Of a stretch of 18,503 bases of DNA, positions 1 to 7,177 are shown in pieces (position 1 is the stretch's first letter; each line of letters starts with the position of its first letter). Under the pieces are notes generated by a model. The model saw only the letters and a program-made list of their open reading frames with translations, was not told the origin of the DNA and did no database searches. The stretch is taken from contig URLO01000045.1 in assembly GCA_900548625.1 (NCBI GenBank), positions 1 through 18,503 on the forward strand, in the 5' to 3' direction. The position numbers and the translations under genes were made by a program. Source of the DNA: an uncultured Eubacteriales bacterium (GTDB taxonomy: Bacteria > Bacillota > Clostridia > Oscillospirales > Oscillospiraceae).

Positions 1-30
1 ATTATGCGCGCCGCATCGCGCAGCCTTTTC

Positions 31-118
31 AAACGCGAACCCAGCCCCGCGGTTCGCGTTTGAGAGCTTGTCAAAAATTTTTTGACAAGCTCAAAGCCGG
101 ACGCCTTCGCGTCCGGCT
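31..118. terminator. Cluster of three hairpins downstream of the lipoprotein gene
   Basis: Three inverted repeats stand back to back between the window edge and the lipoprotein stop codon. Positions 95-104/109-118 form a 10-bp GC-rich stem with a 4-nt loop. Positions 64-77/79-92 are an almost perfect palindrome whose centre is A5T6, giving a 9-bp GAGCTTGTC stem around an A/T loop. Positions 31-41/51-61 form an 11-bp stem with a 9-nt loop. The first lies 17 bases past the lipoprotein stop and could end its minus-strand transcript, but no hairpin is followed by a clean T-run, so the terminator role is inferred from position and stem strength. The other two may serve a convergent gene outside the window or be members of a dispersed repeat family. 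Confidence 0.5.
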
Positions 119-134
119 CCGGGTGTATATTCGA

Positions 135-1127
135 TCAGTTGACCATAAGTTCCATGACGGACAGATAGCGGTATCCGTCATCGTAGAACTCCACAGTGTA
201 GACCTTCTGTTTTGTGACCGTCTGCTCTGTCTCGTCGGCGTAGAATTCGACTGTGAAGCGGACCTTGTTCGTGCCCTCGACCGGCTCAGCACTGACGACC
301 CGCAGATGCGGCGTTTCGTCAAAGACGTGGATCTCGTCGGTGACGATGCCGTCAAACGTGCTGTCATAGAGGGCGCACTCGGTCATGTCCCACTTGTAGT
401 TGACAAAATAGCGGTCGAGCACCGGCGTGACATGGCGCCACGAGATGAAATACTTCTGCTCCGCTTCATTGTAGCGTGCCTGAAGCTCCTCCGGCGTCGC
501 CAGAACCAGATAGGCGAGGTAGAGCTGATCGCTCGTCAGCTCGGACGCATCCTCAAAGTTCAGCTCGTACTGATACTGGAGCTGATCTTCGAGCACCTGC
601 GCCAGCGGCAGCAGCGCCTTGGGGTCAGAGGCCTGTGAGGACAGCTGCGGCGCGTCCTCGGAGGAGAATGTGGTGCGCGTGGCGGTCAGATGGCCGCCGT
701 CATCATTGAAGCTCGCATCATATTCCTTCGCGGCATAGACCAGCCAGCCGGACTCGGAGCGGAAGGCGACCTTAAAGCGGACGTTTCCGTCCTCATCATC
801 GGCACGCTCGACCAGATACGGCGTGTGGCCGGGGAATTCGGGGTCCTGCTGCTCGGCAAGGCGCAGAAGCTCCTGTACCGATACCTGCTGCGCGGGCTGC
901 TCCTCGGGCGTTTCGGTGTCGTCGGGCTGCTCCTCGGGCTGCGGGTCGGTCTCGGGCGTCTGCGTCTCCACCGGGTCGGAGGGACGCGAGGTCGTGTTGG
1001 GCGTCTGCGTCTGCGCGGGCGTCTCATCCGTCGGCTCTGCGGGCTTTGCGGTGCAGGCGGCAAGACTCATCAGGCTTGCAAAAATCAAAAGGCAGGCCGC
1101 TGCGGTCTTTAACAGGTTGTTTTTCAT
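135..1127 (-). CDS. Lipoprotein of unknown function with a T/P/E-rich linker
   Basis: This predicted 330-residue secreted lipoprotein begins with a typical lipoprotein signal: a Lys at position 7, a hydrophobic core at about 9-21 and a lipobox LAAC whose cysteine is residue 25. Residues about 26-81 are a low-complexity linker rich in Thr, Pro, Glu and Gln, which should hold the folded part away from the membrane. Residues about 82-330 look like a soluble alpha/beta domain ending in short strands (e.g. VRFTVEFYADE); I do not recognise a family. I chose the ATG at 1127 because AAGAAGGA lies just upstream and the signal peptide starts there; the longer frame to 1190 would place 21 charged residues before it and overlap the promoter. 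The gene follows a histidine kinase on the same strand but is separated by a hairpin and has its own promoter. An extracellular sensing or binding accessory to the kinase is possible but only inferred. Confidence 0.85.
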   Translation of the reverse strand: MKNNLLKTAAACLLIFASLMSLAACTAKPAEPTDETPAQTQTPNTTSRPSDPVETQTPETDPQPEEQPDDTETPEEQPAQQVSVQELLRLAEQQDPEFPGHTPYLVERADDEDGNVRFKVAFRSESGWLVYAAKEYDASFNDDGGHLTATRTTFSSEDAPQLSSQASDPKALLPLAQVLEDQLQYQYELNFEDASELTSDQLYLAYLVLATPEELQARYNEAEQKYFISWRHVTPVLDRYFVNYKWDMTECALYDSTFDGIVTDEIHVFDETPHLRVVSAEPVEGTNKVRFTVEFYADETEQTVTKQKVYTVEFYDDGYRYLSVMELMVN

Positions 1128-1191
1128 ATGTATCCTTCTTTCTATCGATGCGCACAGCGTGCGCGGCGCTTGTTTCCTTTCTGTAACCATT

Positions 1192-1220
1192 ATTTTAGCC
1201 TATGCACCCGTGGGTGTCAA
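1192..1220 (-). promoter_or_regulatory. Sigma-A type promoter of the lipoprotein gene
   Basis: On the minus strand TTGACA (1215-1220) is followed after 17 bp by TAAAAT (1192-1197). The -35 is a perfect match and the -10 has one mismatch to the sigma-A consensus. The predicted start is near 1185, giving a leader of about 60 nt. It lies downstream of the kinase terminator, so the lipoprotein gene can be transcribed independently. Confidence 0.75.
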
Positions 1221-1253
1221 CGAAACAGCCCGGAAATTCATAAAGAATTCAGA

Positions 1254-1289
1254 ATTGCCCGGCAGCCTGAGATGCGGCTGCCGGGCAAT
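1254..1289 (-). terminator. Terminator-like hairpin after the histidine kinase
   Basis: A perfect 14-bp inverted repeat (1254-1267 with 1276-1289, 8-nt loop) lies 19 bases past the kinase stop codon. On the minus strand the stem is followed by TTCTGAATTCTTT, a U-containing but not continuous tail. It should end, at least partly, the regulator-kinase transcript before the lipoprotein promoter. Confidence 0.7.
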
Positions 1290-1308
1290 GGATGCAAAAT
1301 GCACAAAC

Positions 1309-3426
1309 TCAGGGGAGGGCGCTGAAGGTAACGGCGGCTTTGAACAGGTCGCCGTCGATCGTCAGCGCGAACGCGCCGCCCTGAAGCCCCGTGAGGCTCT
1401 GCGCGATCGAGAGGCCAAGGCCGCTTCCCTCGGTGCTGCGGGAGCTGTCTCCGCGCACGAAGCGCTCCATCAGCTCGTCAGCGCTGATATTCAGGGGATA
1501 GCGGGAGATGTTTTTGAAGCAGATCGTGACCTTGCCGCCGTTTACGCTGCTGGAAAGATAGACGCGCGTGCCGGGCATGGCGTATTTGCAGATGTTGGAG
1601 AGAAGATTGTCAAACACCCGCCACAAAAGCCGCCCATCGGCAAGAATTTTCGGGCCGGAAGGGTCGGTCTGCACGACAGGCTCGAGCTGGCCCGCTTCCA
1701 GACGGCTCTCGTATTCGCCCATGACCTGACCGAGCAGAACATTCACGTCGGTCGGCTCAAGCGTGCAGGCGAGATTGCCCGTCGAGGCCTTCGACGCCTC
1801 GACCAGATCCTCGGTCAGCTTTTTGAGCCGCGCCGACTGCCGCTCAAGCACATCCAGATATGCACGCGCCGATTCCGGCTCGATCTGCTCCTTTTTGAGC
1901 AGGTCAACGTAGTTGACGATCGAGGTCAGCGGCGTTTTGATGTCGTGCGAAACGTTGGTGATCAGCTCTGTTTTCAGCCGCTCCGCGCGCGTCTGCTGCT
2001 CGACGGCCTTCTGCATACCGGTTCCGATGGCATTGAGATCGTCCGCGTGCTGCTTGAATACCCAGAACATGCGGCTCGTGTCGATCTGGCTCGTGAGATC
2101 GCCGGAGGCAAGGCGCTCGCCGCCGTCGCGGAGCTTTTTCATGTTGATAACGGCCAGAATAAGCGGCGCCGTAAGGAGCACGCGCCCGATGAGCCACCAC
2201 ACGAAGAACGAACCGGTGCAGCCGGTGAGCATGATGAAGATCAGCTCGATGAAACACAGCCCGGTCCAGACGAGCGCCGACCTCCAGTAAAGCGGAAGAT
2301 TGCGGCAGAGATAGCGCACCGTCCGCCCGAGGCGGCAGAGCACACGCCAGAGGAAGGTCAGAACGCGCCAGATGACGGTGTTTTGATACCATGTGCCCGC
2401 CTTGATGCGCGAGGCAAGCGTCGAGGCATAGGAAAGCAGCAGCAAAAGGCCGCAGATGAGGTATGCGGCAACCAGCGCAGCCTGCAAAACCAGCATGCTG
2501 CCGGTGTCGCTTGGGAAGCTGATGAGGTTTAACAGCCTGACCCCGAACAGGAGCGGGAGCAGATAGAGAAGCGTCAGAACATCGAGCGGAATGCGGTCAA
2601 ACCAATTGAGATGGATGCCCTCATATCCGGCGGCGTGTCCGGCGGCATACATCAGGAACACGAACATCGCCAGCATACCGACGACCCCGAGTGCAGCGAG
2701 CACGATCAGAAGGACGCGGTGCGACACGGCCCAGCTCAGGAGCTGATATTCCTGCCGCAGGCTGTCATCAGCCGTCATATTTTCGCGCACATAGCCCGCA
2801 AGGGTGTAACGCTCGATGCGGAACTCGTCATAGCTGACGTCGGCGGTGATGCCGCGCTCGGTTTCCTCCACGATCTCATAACGGAAGCCGGAGGTGTCCT
2901 CGCGGCTATATTGCTCGTTGATATAGTCCCAGAATTTCTCATCGCCTTTGATGGTGACGCGCTTGCTGACGGCGCGGCGATCCGTCTGCACGTCAAACAA
3001 GGTGCTCTGCTGGCAGCGATAGCGGCTTGCGGCAAAATCGGTCTTTCCGTTTTTCAGCGTCTCACCGGCGCCGCCGGAAAAGACGAGCGTGCCCTGCGTA
3101 TCGTATACGGCAAAATAGAAATTGGAGTTTTCGGGGGCGAAGCGGCGAAGATACGGCTCCTCCCACTGCGGATCGTAGGCATCCGGCGTCTCCGAATGGC
3201 TGCGGTAGAGCCGGTAATAGCGCAGCGCGTCGCTCATGGCCGCGTCAAGCGAGGGACTTATGTCTGCAAAGAGCGTGTCGATCTTCGCCGTGCCGCCGTC
3301 GTCATAAACGCCGGACGCAGCCAGCATGGCGCCTGCGAGCCCGGCGGCAAGCGCGCCGAATGCAAACACGATCAGCAGAAAACCGGCCAGCAGCTTTGCC
3401 CACAGCCTGTTTTGTAGCGTTTTCAC
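1309..3426 (-). CDS. Two-component sensor histidine kinase, multi-pass membrane
   Basis: This is a 705-residue sensor kinase that should autophosphorylate on His and pass the phosphate to the adjacent OmpR-type regulator. It has an N-terminal membrane helix (about 10-37), a long extracytoplasmic region (about 40-232), then about five membrane helices (about 236-262, 281-303, 311-335, 385-403, 405-428). After these come a HAMP-like stretch (about 429-480), the HisKA box SHDIKTPLTSI with His494, an N-box around 602-612 (WRVFDNLLSNI) and a G-box GSGLGL (667-672). The start is GTG at 3426, overlapping the regulator stop as GTGA, with GGAGG at 3437-3441; this implies translational coupling. The signal sensed cannot be told; the extra central membrane helices are more than the usual two and may themselves form a sensing module. 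Confidence 0.93.
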   Translation of the reverse strand: MKTLQNRLWAKLLAGFLLIVFAFGALAAGLAGAMLAASGVYDDGGTAKIDTLFADISPSLDAAMSDALRYYRLYRSHSETPDAYDPQWEEPYLRRFAPENSNFYFAVYDTQGTLVFSGGAGETLKNGKTDFAASRYRCQQSTLFDVQTDRRAVSKRVTIKGDEKFWDYINEQYSREDTSGFRYEIVEETERGITADVSYDEFRIERYTLAGYVRENMTADDSLRQEYQLLSWAVSHRVLLIVLAALGVVGMLAMFVFLMYAAGHAAGYEGIHLNWFDRIPLDVLTLLYLLPLLFGVRLLNLISFPSDTGSMLVLQAALVAAYLICGLLLLLSYASTLASRIKAGTWYQNTVIWRVLTFLWRVLCRLGRTVRYLCRNLPLYWRSALVWTGLCFIELIFIMLTGCTGSFFVWWLIGRVLLTAPLILAVINMKKLRDGGERLASGDLTSQIDTSRMFWVFKQHADDLNAIGTGMQKAVEQQTRAERLKTELITNVSHDIKTPLTSIVNYVDLLKKEQIEPESARAYLDVLERQSARLKKLTEDLVEASKASTGNLACTLEPTDVNVLLGQVMGEYESRLEAGQLEPVVQTDPSGPKILADGRLLWRVFDNLLSNICKYAMPGTRVYLSSSVNGGKVTICFKNISRYPLNISADELMERFVRGDSSRSTEGSGLGLSIAQSLTGLQGGAFALTIDGDLFKAAVTFSALP

Positions 3427-4118
3427 TTTGTATCAGCCTCCATTTTGTAGCCCTTGCCCCACACGACCTTGATGTAGCGCGGGTCGGCGGGATTGATCTC
3501 GATCTTTTCACGGATGTGGCGGATGTGGACGGCAAGCGCATTGTCGGCGTTGAGCGGAAGCTCTGCCCAGACTGTGCGGTAGATCTCGGCGGGAGAAAAA
3601 ACCTTGCCGGGGTGCTGCATTAGAAAATGCAGGATGTCGTATTCCTTCGGCGTCAGCGCCACCGGATCACCGTCAAGCGTGACGGTTTTGGCGTTGTCGT
3701 CAAGCTCCACGCCGCCGATGCGCAGGACGGCGGGCTTCGGAGCCGAGCCGCCGAGCTGGAGATAGCGCCGAAGCTGTGAGCGCACACGCGCCAGCATCTC
3801 AACGGGGTTAAAGGGCTTCGTGATATAGTCGTCCGCCCCGACGTTCAGCCCCAGCACCTTGTCGGTGTCCTCGGATTTGGCGGTCAGAAAAATGACCGGC
3901 ACGTTCGACTGCTCGCGCAGGCGCGACATGGTCGTGATGCCGTCCATGCCGGGCATCATGATGTCGAGCAGGATCAGATCGACCGGCTCGCGCGCAAAGA
4001 CCTCCAGCGCCTCACGCCCGTTGAAGGCGGTCAGAACGTGATAGCCCTCTGCCTCCAGATATATTTTTAACGCTGCCACAATATCCTTTTCATCGTCGCA
4101 GACCAGTACATGTCGCAT
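3423..4118 (-). CDS. OmpR/PhoB-family response regulator
   Basis: This 231-residue DNA-binding response regulator is the partner of the downstream histidine kinase. The receiver domain (about 1-118) shows the acidic pair CDDE, the phosphorylation site Asp52 in LLDIMMPGMDG, the switch Thr in FLTAKSED, and Lys101 in YITKPF. The C-terminal winged-helix domain (about 133-228) contains the family signature LTPKEYDILHFLMQHPGKV. I chose the ATG at 4118 because AGAGGTG sits 6 bases upstream; a GTG three codons earlier at 4127 would lie inside that ribosome binding site. The gene is first in its operon and divergent from the yfcE-like gene, with a 14-bp palindrome between the two promoters. Target genes are unknown; autoregulation is an inference. 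Confidence 0.94.
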   Translation of the reverse strand: MRHVLVCDDEKDIVAALKIYLEAEGYHVLTAFNGREALEVFAREPVDLILLDIMMPGMDGITTMSRLREQSNVPVIFLTAKSEDTDKVLGLNVGADDYITKPFNPVEMLARVRSQLRRYLQLGGSAPKPAVLRIGGVELDDNAKTVTLDGDPVALTPKEYDILHFLMQHPGKVFSPAEIYRTVWAELPLNADNALAVHIRHIREKIEINPADPRYIKVVWGKGYKMEADTK

Positions 4119-4138
4119 ACGCCTCACCTCTTGCCCAT

Positions 4139-4167
4139 ATCATATCGGATCGGCGATGAAGATACAA
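4139..4167 (-). promoter_or_regulatory. Promoter of the response regulator-kinase operon
   Basis: On the minus strand TTGTAT (4162-4167) and TATGAT (4139-4144) are separated by 17 bp. The predicted start near 4132 leaves a leader of about 14 nt that just includes the ribosome binding site. The -35 has two mismatches and the -10 one to the sigma-A consensus. Confidence 0.6.
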
Positions 4168-4174
4168 CGGCGAA

Positions 4175-4188
4175 AAATCTTAAGATTT
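4175..4188. promoter_or_regulatory. Perfect 14-bp palindrome between divergent promoters (candidate operator)
   Basis: AAATCTTAAGATTT is a perfect palindrome centred at 4181/4182. Its right end overlaps the -35 box of the plus-strand gene by two bases and it lies 8 bp behind the -35 box of the regulator operon. This is a natural place for a dimeric regulator that controls both directions. The protein that binds is not known. Confidence 0.45.
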
Positions 4189-4215
4189 GATTTTTCCGCG
4201 ATTCTGCGGTAAAAT
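4187..4215 (+). promoter_or_regulatory. Promoter of the yfcE-like gene
   Basis: TTGATT (4187-4192) and TAAAAT (4210-4215) are spaced by 17 bp on the plus strand, with transcription predicted to begin near 4222, about 30 nt before the ATG. Confidence 0.65.
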
Positions 4216-4251
4216 AACGCCATCAAAATGCAAAGCAGGAAGGAAATATCT

Positions 4252-4797
4252 ATGAAACTTCTGATCGCGTCCGATCTGCACGGATCGGCGTACTATACGC
4301 AAATGCTGCTCGCGCGCGAGGCGCAGGAAGCGCCTGAAAAGCTCATTTTGCTGGGTGATGTGCTCTACCACGGCCCGCGAAACGACCTGCCGAGGGATTA
4401 CGCGCCGAAGCAGGTGATCGCGCAGCTCAGCCCGCTGGCAAGCAAGATCCTCTGCGTGCGCGGCAACTGCGACTGCGAGGTGGACCAGATGGTGCTGCCG
4501 TTCCCGGTGCTGGCGGACTACGGCTGGCTGTATCTGGACGGCAGGACGGTCTATCTGACGCACGGCCATGTTGTCAACAAGGCGCACCCGCTGGCGTTTG
4601 CCAAGGGTGACATCCTCCTGCACGGCCACACGCACATTCCGGCGTGTGAGGACTGCGGCGATTTCATGTACCTGAATCCAGGCTCGGTCTCCATCCCGAA
4701 GGAGGGCTCCGCGCACAGCTACATGGTCTATGAAAACGGTGTGTTCTGCTGGAAGGATCTCCTGACCGGCGAGCGCTATCTGGAATACCGTCTGTAA
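4252..4797 (+). CDS. yfcE: YfcE-family metallophosphoesterase
   Basis: This 181-residue cytoplasmic enzyme belongs to the YfcE/MJ0936 calcineurin-like phosphodiesterases, dimetal (usually Mn) hydrolases of phosphodiester bonds. The metal-binding motifs are in order: Asp8 and His10 in SDLHG, Asp36 in LLGDV, Asn72 in RGNCD, His104 in THGH, and His126/His128 in HGHTH, followed by the family hallmark LNPGSVSIPK (141-150). The length matches the family (about 180 residues). I chose the ATG at 4252 because AGGAAGG lies just upstream and the protein starts directly with the first beta strand MKLLIASD. It stands alone between its own promoter and a strong terminator. The physiological substrate is not established for this family, so the name describes the fold and chemistry only. 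Confidence 0.93.
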   Translation: MKLLIASDLHGSAYYTQMLLAREAQEAPEKLILLGDVLYHGPRNDLPRDYAPKQVIAQLSPLASKILCVRGNCDCEVDQMVLPFPVLADYGWLYLDGRTVYLTHGHVVNKAHPLAFAKGDILLHGHTHIPACEDCGDFMYLNPGSVSIPKEGSAHSYMVYENGVFCWKDLLTGERYLEYRL

Positions 4798-4806
4798 GGC
4801 AAAACG

Positions 4807-4845
4807 AAGGGCCTGCTGCAAAATCGCATTTTGCAGCAGGCCCTT
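4807..4845. terminator. Bidirectional intrinsic terminator
   Basis: An 18-bp perfect stem (4807-4824 with 4828-4845) with a 3-nt CGC loop lies between the convergent yfcE-like gene and dnaK. On the plus strand it runs into TTTTGATTATT; on the minus strand it is followed by CGTTTTGCC. It is well placed to end both transcripts. Confidence 0.88.
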
Positions 4846-4879
4846 TTGATTATTCAGGGAGTTTTGATTTTTGGGAGGG

Positions 4880-6691
4880 CTATTTCGGGTCGTCGACCGA
4901 CTCGTATTCCGCGTCCATGACGTCGCTTTCCACGGCGTCGTTCGGGTTTTCGTAGCCGCCCGCGGGGCGGTAGCTGCCGCTTCCGGCGGTGACGCCGAGC
5001 TCGTCCAGAATGCGCTCAAGCGCATCGGCACAGCGGAGCATATCGTCCGTGTTTTTCGCCTTGACGGCGCGGCGGACGGCCTTCTCGGCCTCGCTCACGC
5101 GCGCCCGATCCTCGCGGCTGACGCTCTTTCCGACGCCGCTTGTGCGGTAGAGAAGCTGCTCGCAGCGGTCACGGGCGGTGGCCTCGGCGCGCAGACGCGC
5201 GTCCTCTGCGGCATACTGCTGTGCGTCGCGGACGGCACGGTCGATCTCCGCCTGCGACATGTTGGAGGTCGCTGTGATGGTGATCTCCTGCGCCTTGCCG
5301 GTGCCGAGGTCCTTGGCGGAGACGTTCACGATGCCGTTTGCATCGATGGAGAACGTGACCTCGATCTGCGGGACGCCGCGCGGCGCGCGCCGGATGCCGG
5401 TCAGCTGGAAGCGGCCAAGCTCCTTGTTCTGGTGCGCCATCGGGCGCTCGCCCTGAAGGACGTGAACATCGACCGAGGTCTGGAAGCTCGAGGCCGTGGT
5501 GAAGATCTGGCTTTTGCGGATGGGGAGGGTGGTGTTGCGCTCGATGACGCGCGTGCAGACGCCGCCGAGCGTCTCGATGCCGAGCGACAGCGGCGTGACG
5601 TCGAGCAGAAGAAGCCCCTTGACGCTGCCGGAGAGAACGCCGCCCTGAAGGCAGGCGCCCATCGCAACACACTCGTCGGGATTGATGCCCTTGAAGGGGA
5701 GCGTGCCGGTGATGGACTGGACAAGATCCTGCACAGCCGGAATGCGGCTCGAGCCGCCGACCATCAGCACCTTGCTGATCTGCGAGATGCGGATGCCGGA
5801 GTCGTTGATGGCCTGATTGACCGGCTCGCGCGTGGCCTGCACCAGATGATAGGTGAGGTCGTTGAACTTCGCCCGCGTCAGCGTGATGTCCATGTGCAGA
5901 GGGCCACTTTTGCTGACGGCGATGTAGGGAAGGCTCACCGTGGTGGAGGTCATGGCGGAAAGCTCGATCTTGGCTTTTTCCGCAGCCTCGCGCAGCCGCT
6001 GCATGGCTGCCGGGTCGCGGCTGAGGTCGAGCTTGTTCTCATTTTTGAATTCCTTGACCAGATAATCGATGATGCACTGGTCAAAATCATCGCCGCCGAG
6101 GCGGTTGTTGCCCGCGGTGGCGAGCACCTCAATGACGCCTGCCGAGATGTCGAGGATGGACACGTCAAACGTGCCGCCGCCGAGATCATAGACCATGATC
6201 TTCTGCGGCTCCTCGCGGTCAACGCCGTAGGCAAGGGCGGCGGCGGTCGGTTCGTTGATGATACGCTGTACGTTCAGCCCCGCGATCTTTCCGGCGTCCT
6301 TGGTGGCCTGACGCTGGGCGTCGGTGAAGTAGGCGGGGACGGTGATGACGGCGTCCGTGACCGGCTCGCCGAGATAGCTTTCCGCATCGCGCTTGAGCTT
6401 TTGCAGGATCATGGCGGAGATCTCCTGCGGGGTATACTTGTGCCCGTCGATGTTCAGCTTGTAATTTGTACCCATCTGGCGCTTGATCGAGGAGACCGTG
6501 CGCTCGTGGTTGGTGACGGCCTGCCGCTTTGCAAGGCTGCCGACCATCCGCTCGCCGGTCTTGGCAAAGCCCACAACGGAGGGCGTGGTACGTCCGCCCT
6601 CGGCATTCGGGATGATGACCGGCTCGCCGCCTTCCATCACGGCAACGCAGGAATTGGTGGTGCCAAGGTCGATACCGATGATTTTGGACAT
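4880..6691 (-). CDS. dnaK: Hsp70-family molecular chaperone DnaK
   Basis: This 603-residue ATP-dependent chaperone shows the full Hsp70 layout: phosphate-1 loop IGIDLGTTNS (5-14), phosphate-2 loop YDLGGGTFDVS (168-178), adenosine loop VGGSSRIP (311-318), linker LLLDVTPLSLG (361-371), substrate-binding beta domain to about 470 and an alpha-helical lid. The length fits Gram-positive DnaK, which lacks an insertion present in proteobacterial forms. The ATG at 6691 is preceded by AGGAGGG and starts directly at MSKIIGIDLG. It is the last gene of a J protein-grpE-dnaK operon. Oddities: the usually conserved PPAPRG in the beta domain reads RRAPRG (434-439), several extra cysteines occur (e.g. DECVAMGAC), and the tail ends in SVDDPK rather than the acidic EEV-type end. 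No HrcA gene is present. It may therefore be a secondary DnaK paralogue; this needs the rest of the genome to decide. Confidence 0.96.
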   Translation of the reverse strand: MSKIIGIDLGTTNSCVAVMEGGEPVIIPNAEGGRTTPSVVGFAKTGERMVGSLAKRQAVTNHERTVSSIKRQMGTNYKLNIDGHKYTPQEISAMILQKLKRDAESYLGEPVTDAVITVPAYFTDAQRQATKDAGKIAGLNVQRIINEPTAAALAYGVDREEPQKIMVYDLGGGTFDVSILDISAGVIEVLATAGNNRLGGDDFDQCIIDYLVKEFKNENKLDLSRDPAAMQRLREAAEKAKIELSAMTSTTVSLPYIAVSKSGPLHMDITLTRAKFNDLTYHLVQATREPVNQAINDSGIRISQISKVLMVGGSSRIPAVQDLVQSITGTLPFKGINPDECVAMGACLQGGVLSGSVKGLLLLDVTPLSLGIETLGGVCTRVIERNTTLPIRKSQIFTTASSFQTSVDVHVLQGERPMAHQNKELGRFQLTGIRRAPRGVPQIEVTFSIDANGIVNVSAKDLGTGKAQEITITATSNMSQAEIDRAVRDAQQYAAEDARLRAEATARDRCEQLLYRTSGVGKSVSREDRARVSEAEKAVRRAVKAKNTDDMLRCADALERILDELGVTAGSGSYRPAGGYENPNDAVESDVMDAEYESVDDPK

Positions 6692-6728
6692 AGTGTGACC
6701 CTCCTGAAAATCGAAAGACCGCGGCAAA

Positions 6729-7169
6729 TCAATTTGCCACGATCACCTTTGCGTGGCGGATGACATCCTCATCCATGGTAAAGCCGGTCTGGAGCACCTC
6801 AATGATCTCCTCCTCGCGGTACTGCGGGTCCTCGACATGCTCGACGGCTTCGTGATAATCGGGGTTGAAGCAGCGGTGGAGAGAGTCCATCGGCTGCACC
6901 TTCATTGCGGCGAGGATGGAGAGCAGCTTCTGCATCATCAGCTCCACACCGCGGAAATACGCCGTGTCCTGACACGGCTGCTGCAACGCGCGCGCAAGGT
7001 CGTCATAGAGCGGGAGAAATTCCAGAATGACCTTCCGTGTCGTTTCCTGCTCTGCGCGTTCGAGCGCCTGCGCCGTCCGGCGGCGGTAGTTGCGGTATTC
7101 TGCCGCCAGCTCCTCATAGTGCGGGGACTCGGGCTGCGGCGCGGCGCGCTTGTTCTGAAACAGTTTCAT
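6729..7169 (-). CDS. grpE: Short GrpE-type nucleotide exchange factor
   Basis: This 146-residue protein is a GrpE homologue that should release ADP from the neighbouring DnaK. The family pattern is visible: ELAAEYRNYRRRT (20-32) corresponds to the usual LAEFENYRKRT at the end of the long helix, then a four-helix-bundle part (about 45-92), then the beta-wing motifs FNPDYHEAV (101-109) and VLQTGFTMDEDVIRHAKVIVAN (125-146). At 146 residues it is clearly shorter than typical GrpE (about 190-210), missing the acidic N-terminal tail and most of the long coiled coil. The ATG at 7169 follows AGGTGA. It begins 8 bases after the J-protein stop and ends 37 bases before dnaK, so the three genes form one operon. 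Confidence 0.9.
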   Translation of the reverse strand: MKLFQNKRAAPQPESPHYEELAAEYRNYRRRTAQALERAEQETTRKVILEFLPLYDDLARALQQPCQDTAYFRGVELMMQKLLSILAAMKVQPMDSLHRCFNPDYHEAVEHVEDPQYREEEIIEVLQTGFTMDEDVIRHAKVIVAN

Positions 7170-7177
7170 GTGCTCAC

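Noticed and set aside
823..2532. Plus-strand open frame of about 570 codons opposite the lipoprotein and kinase genes
   Set aside because: It spans the kinase terminator and the lipoprotein promoter on the other strand and shows no domain; a shadow of the genuine genes.
4871..6763. Plus-strand open frame of about 630 codons opposite dnaK
   Set aside because: Antisense shadow of dnaK; dnaK antisense frames of this sort are a well-known artefact and this one has no ribosome binding site or family resemblance.
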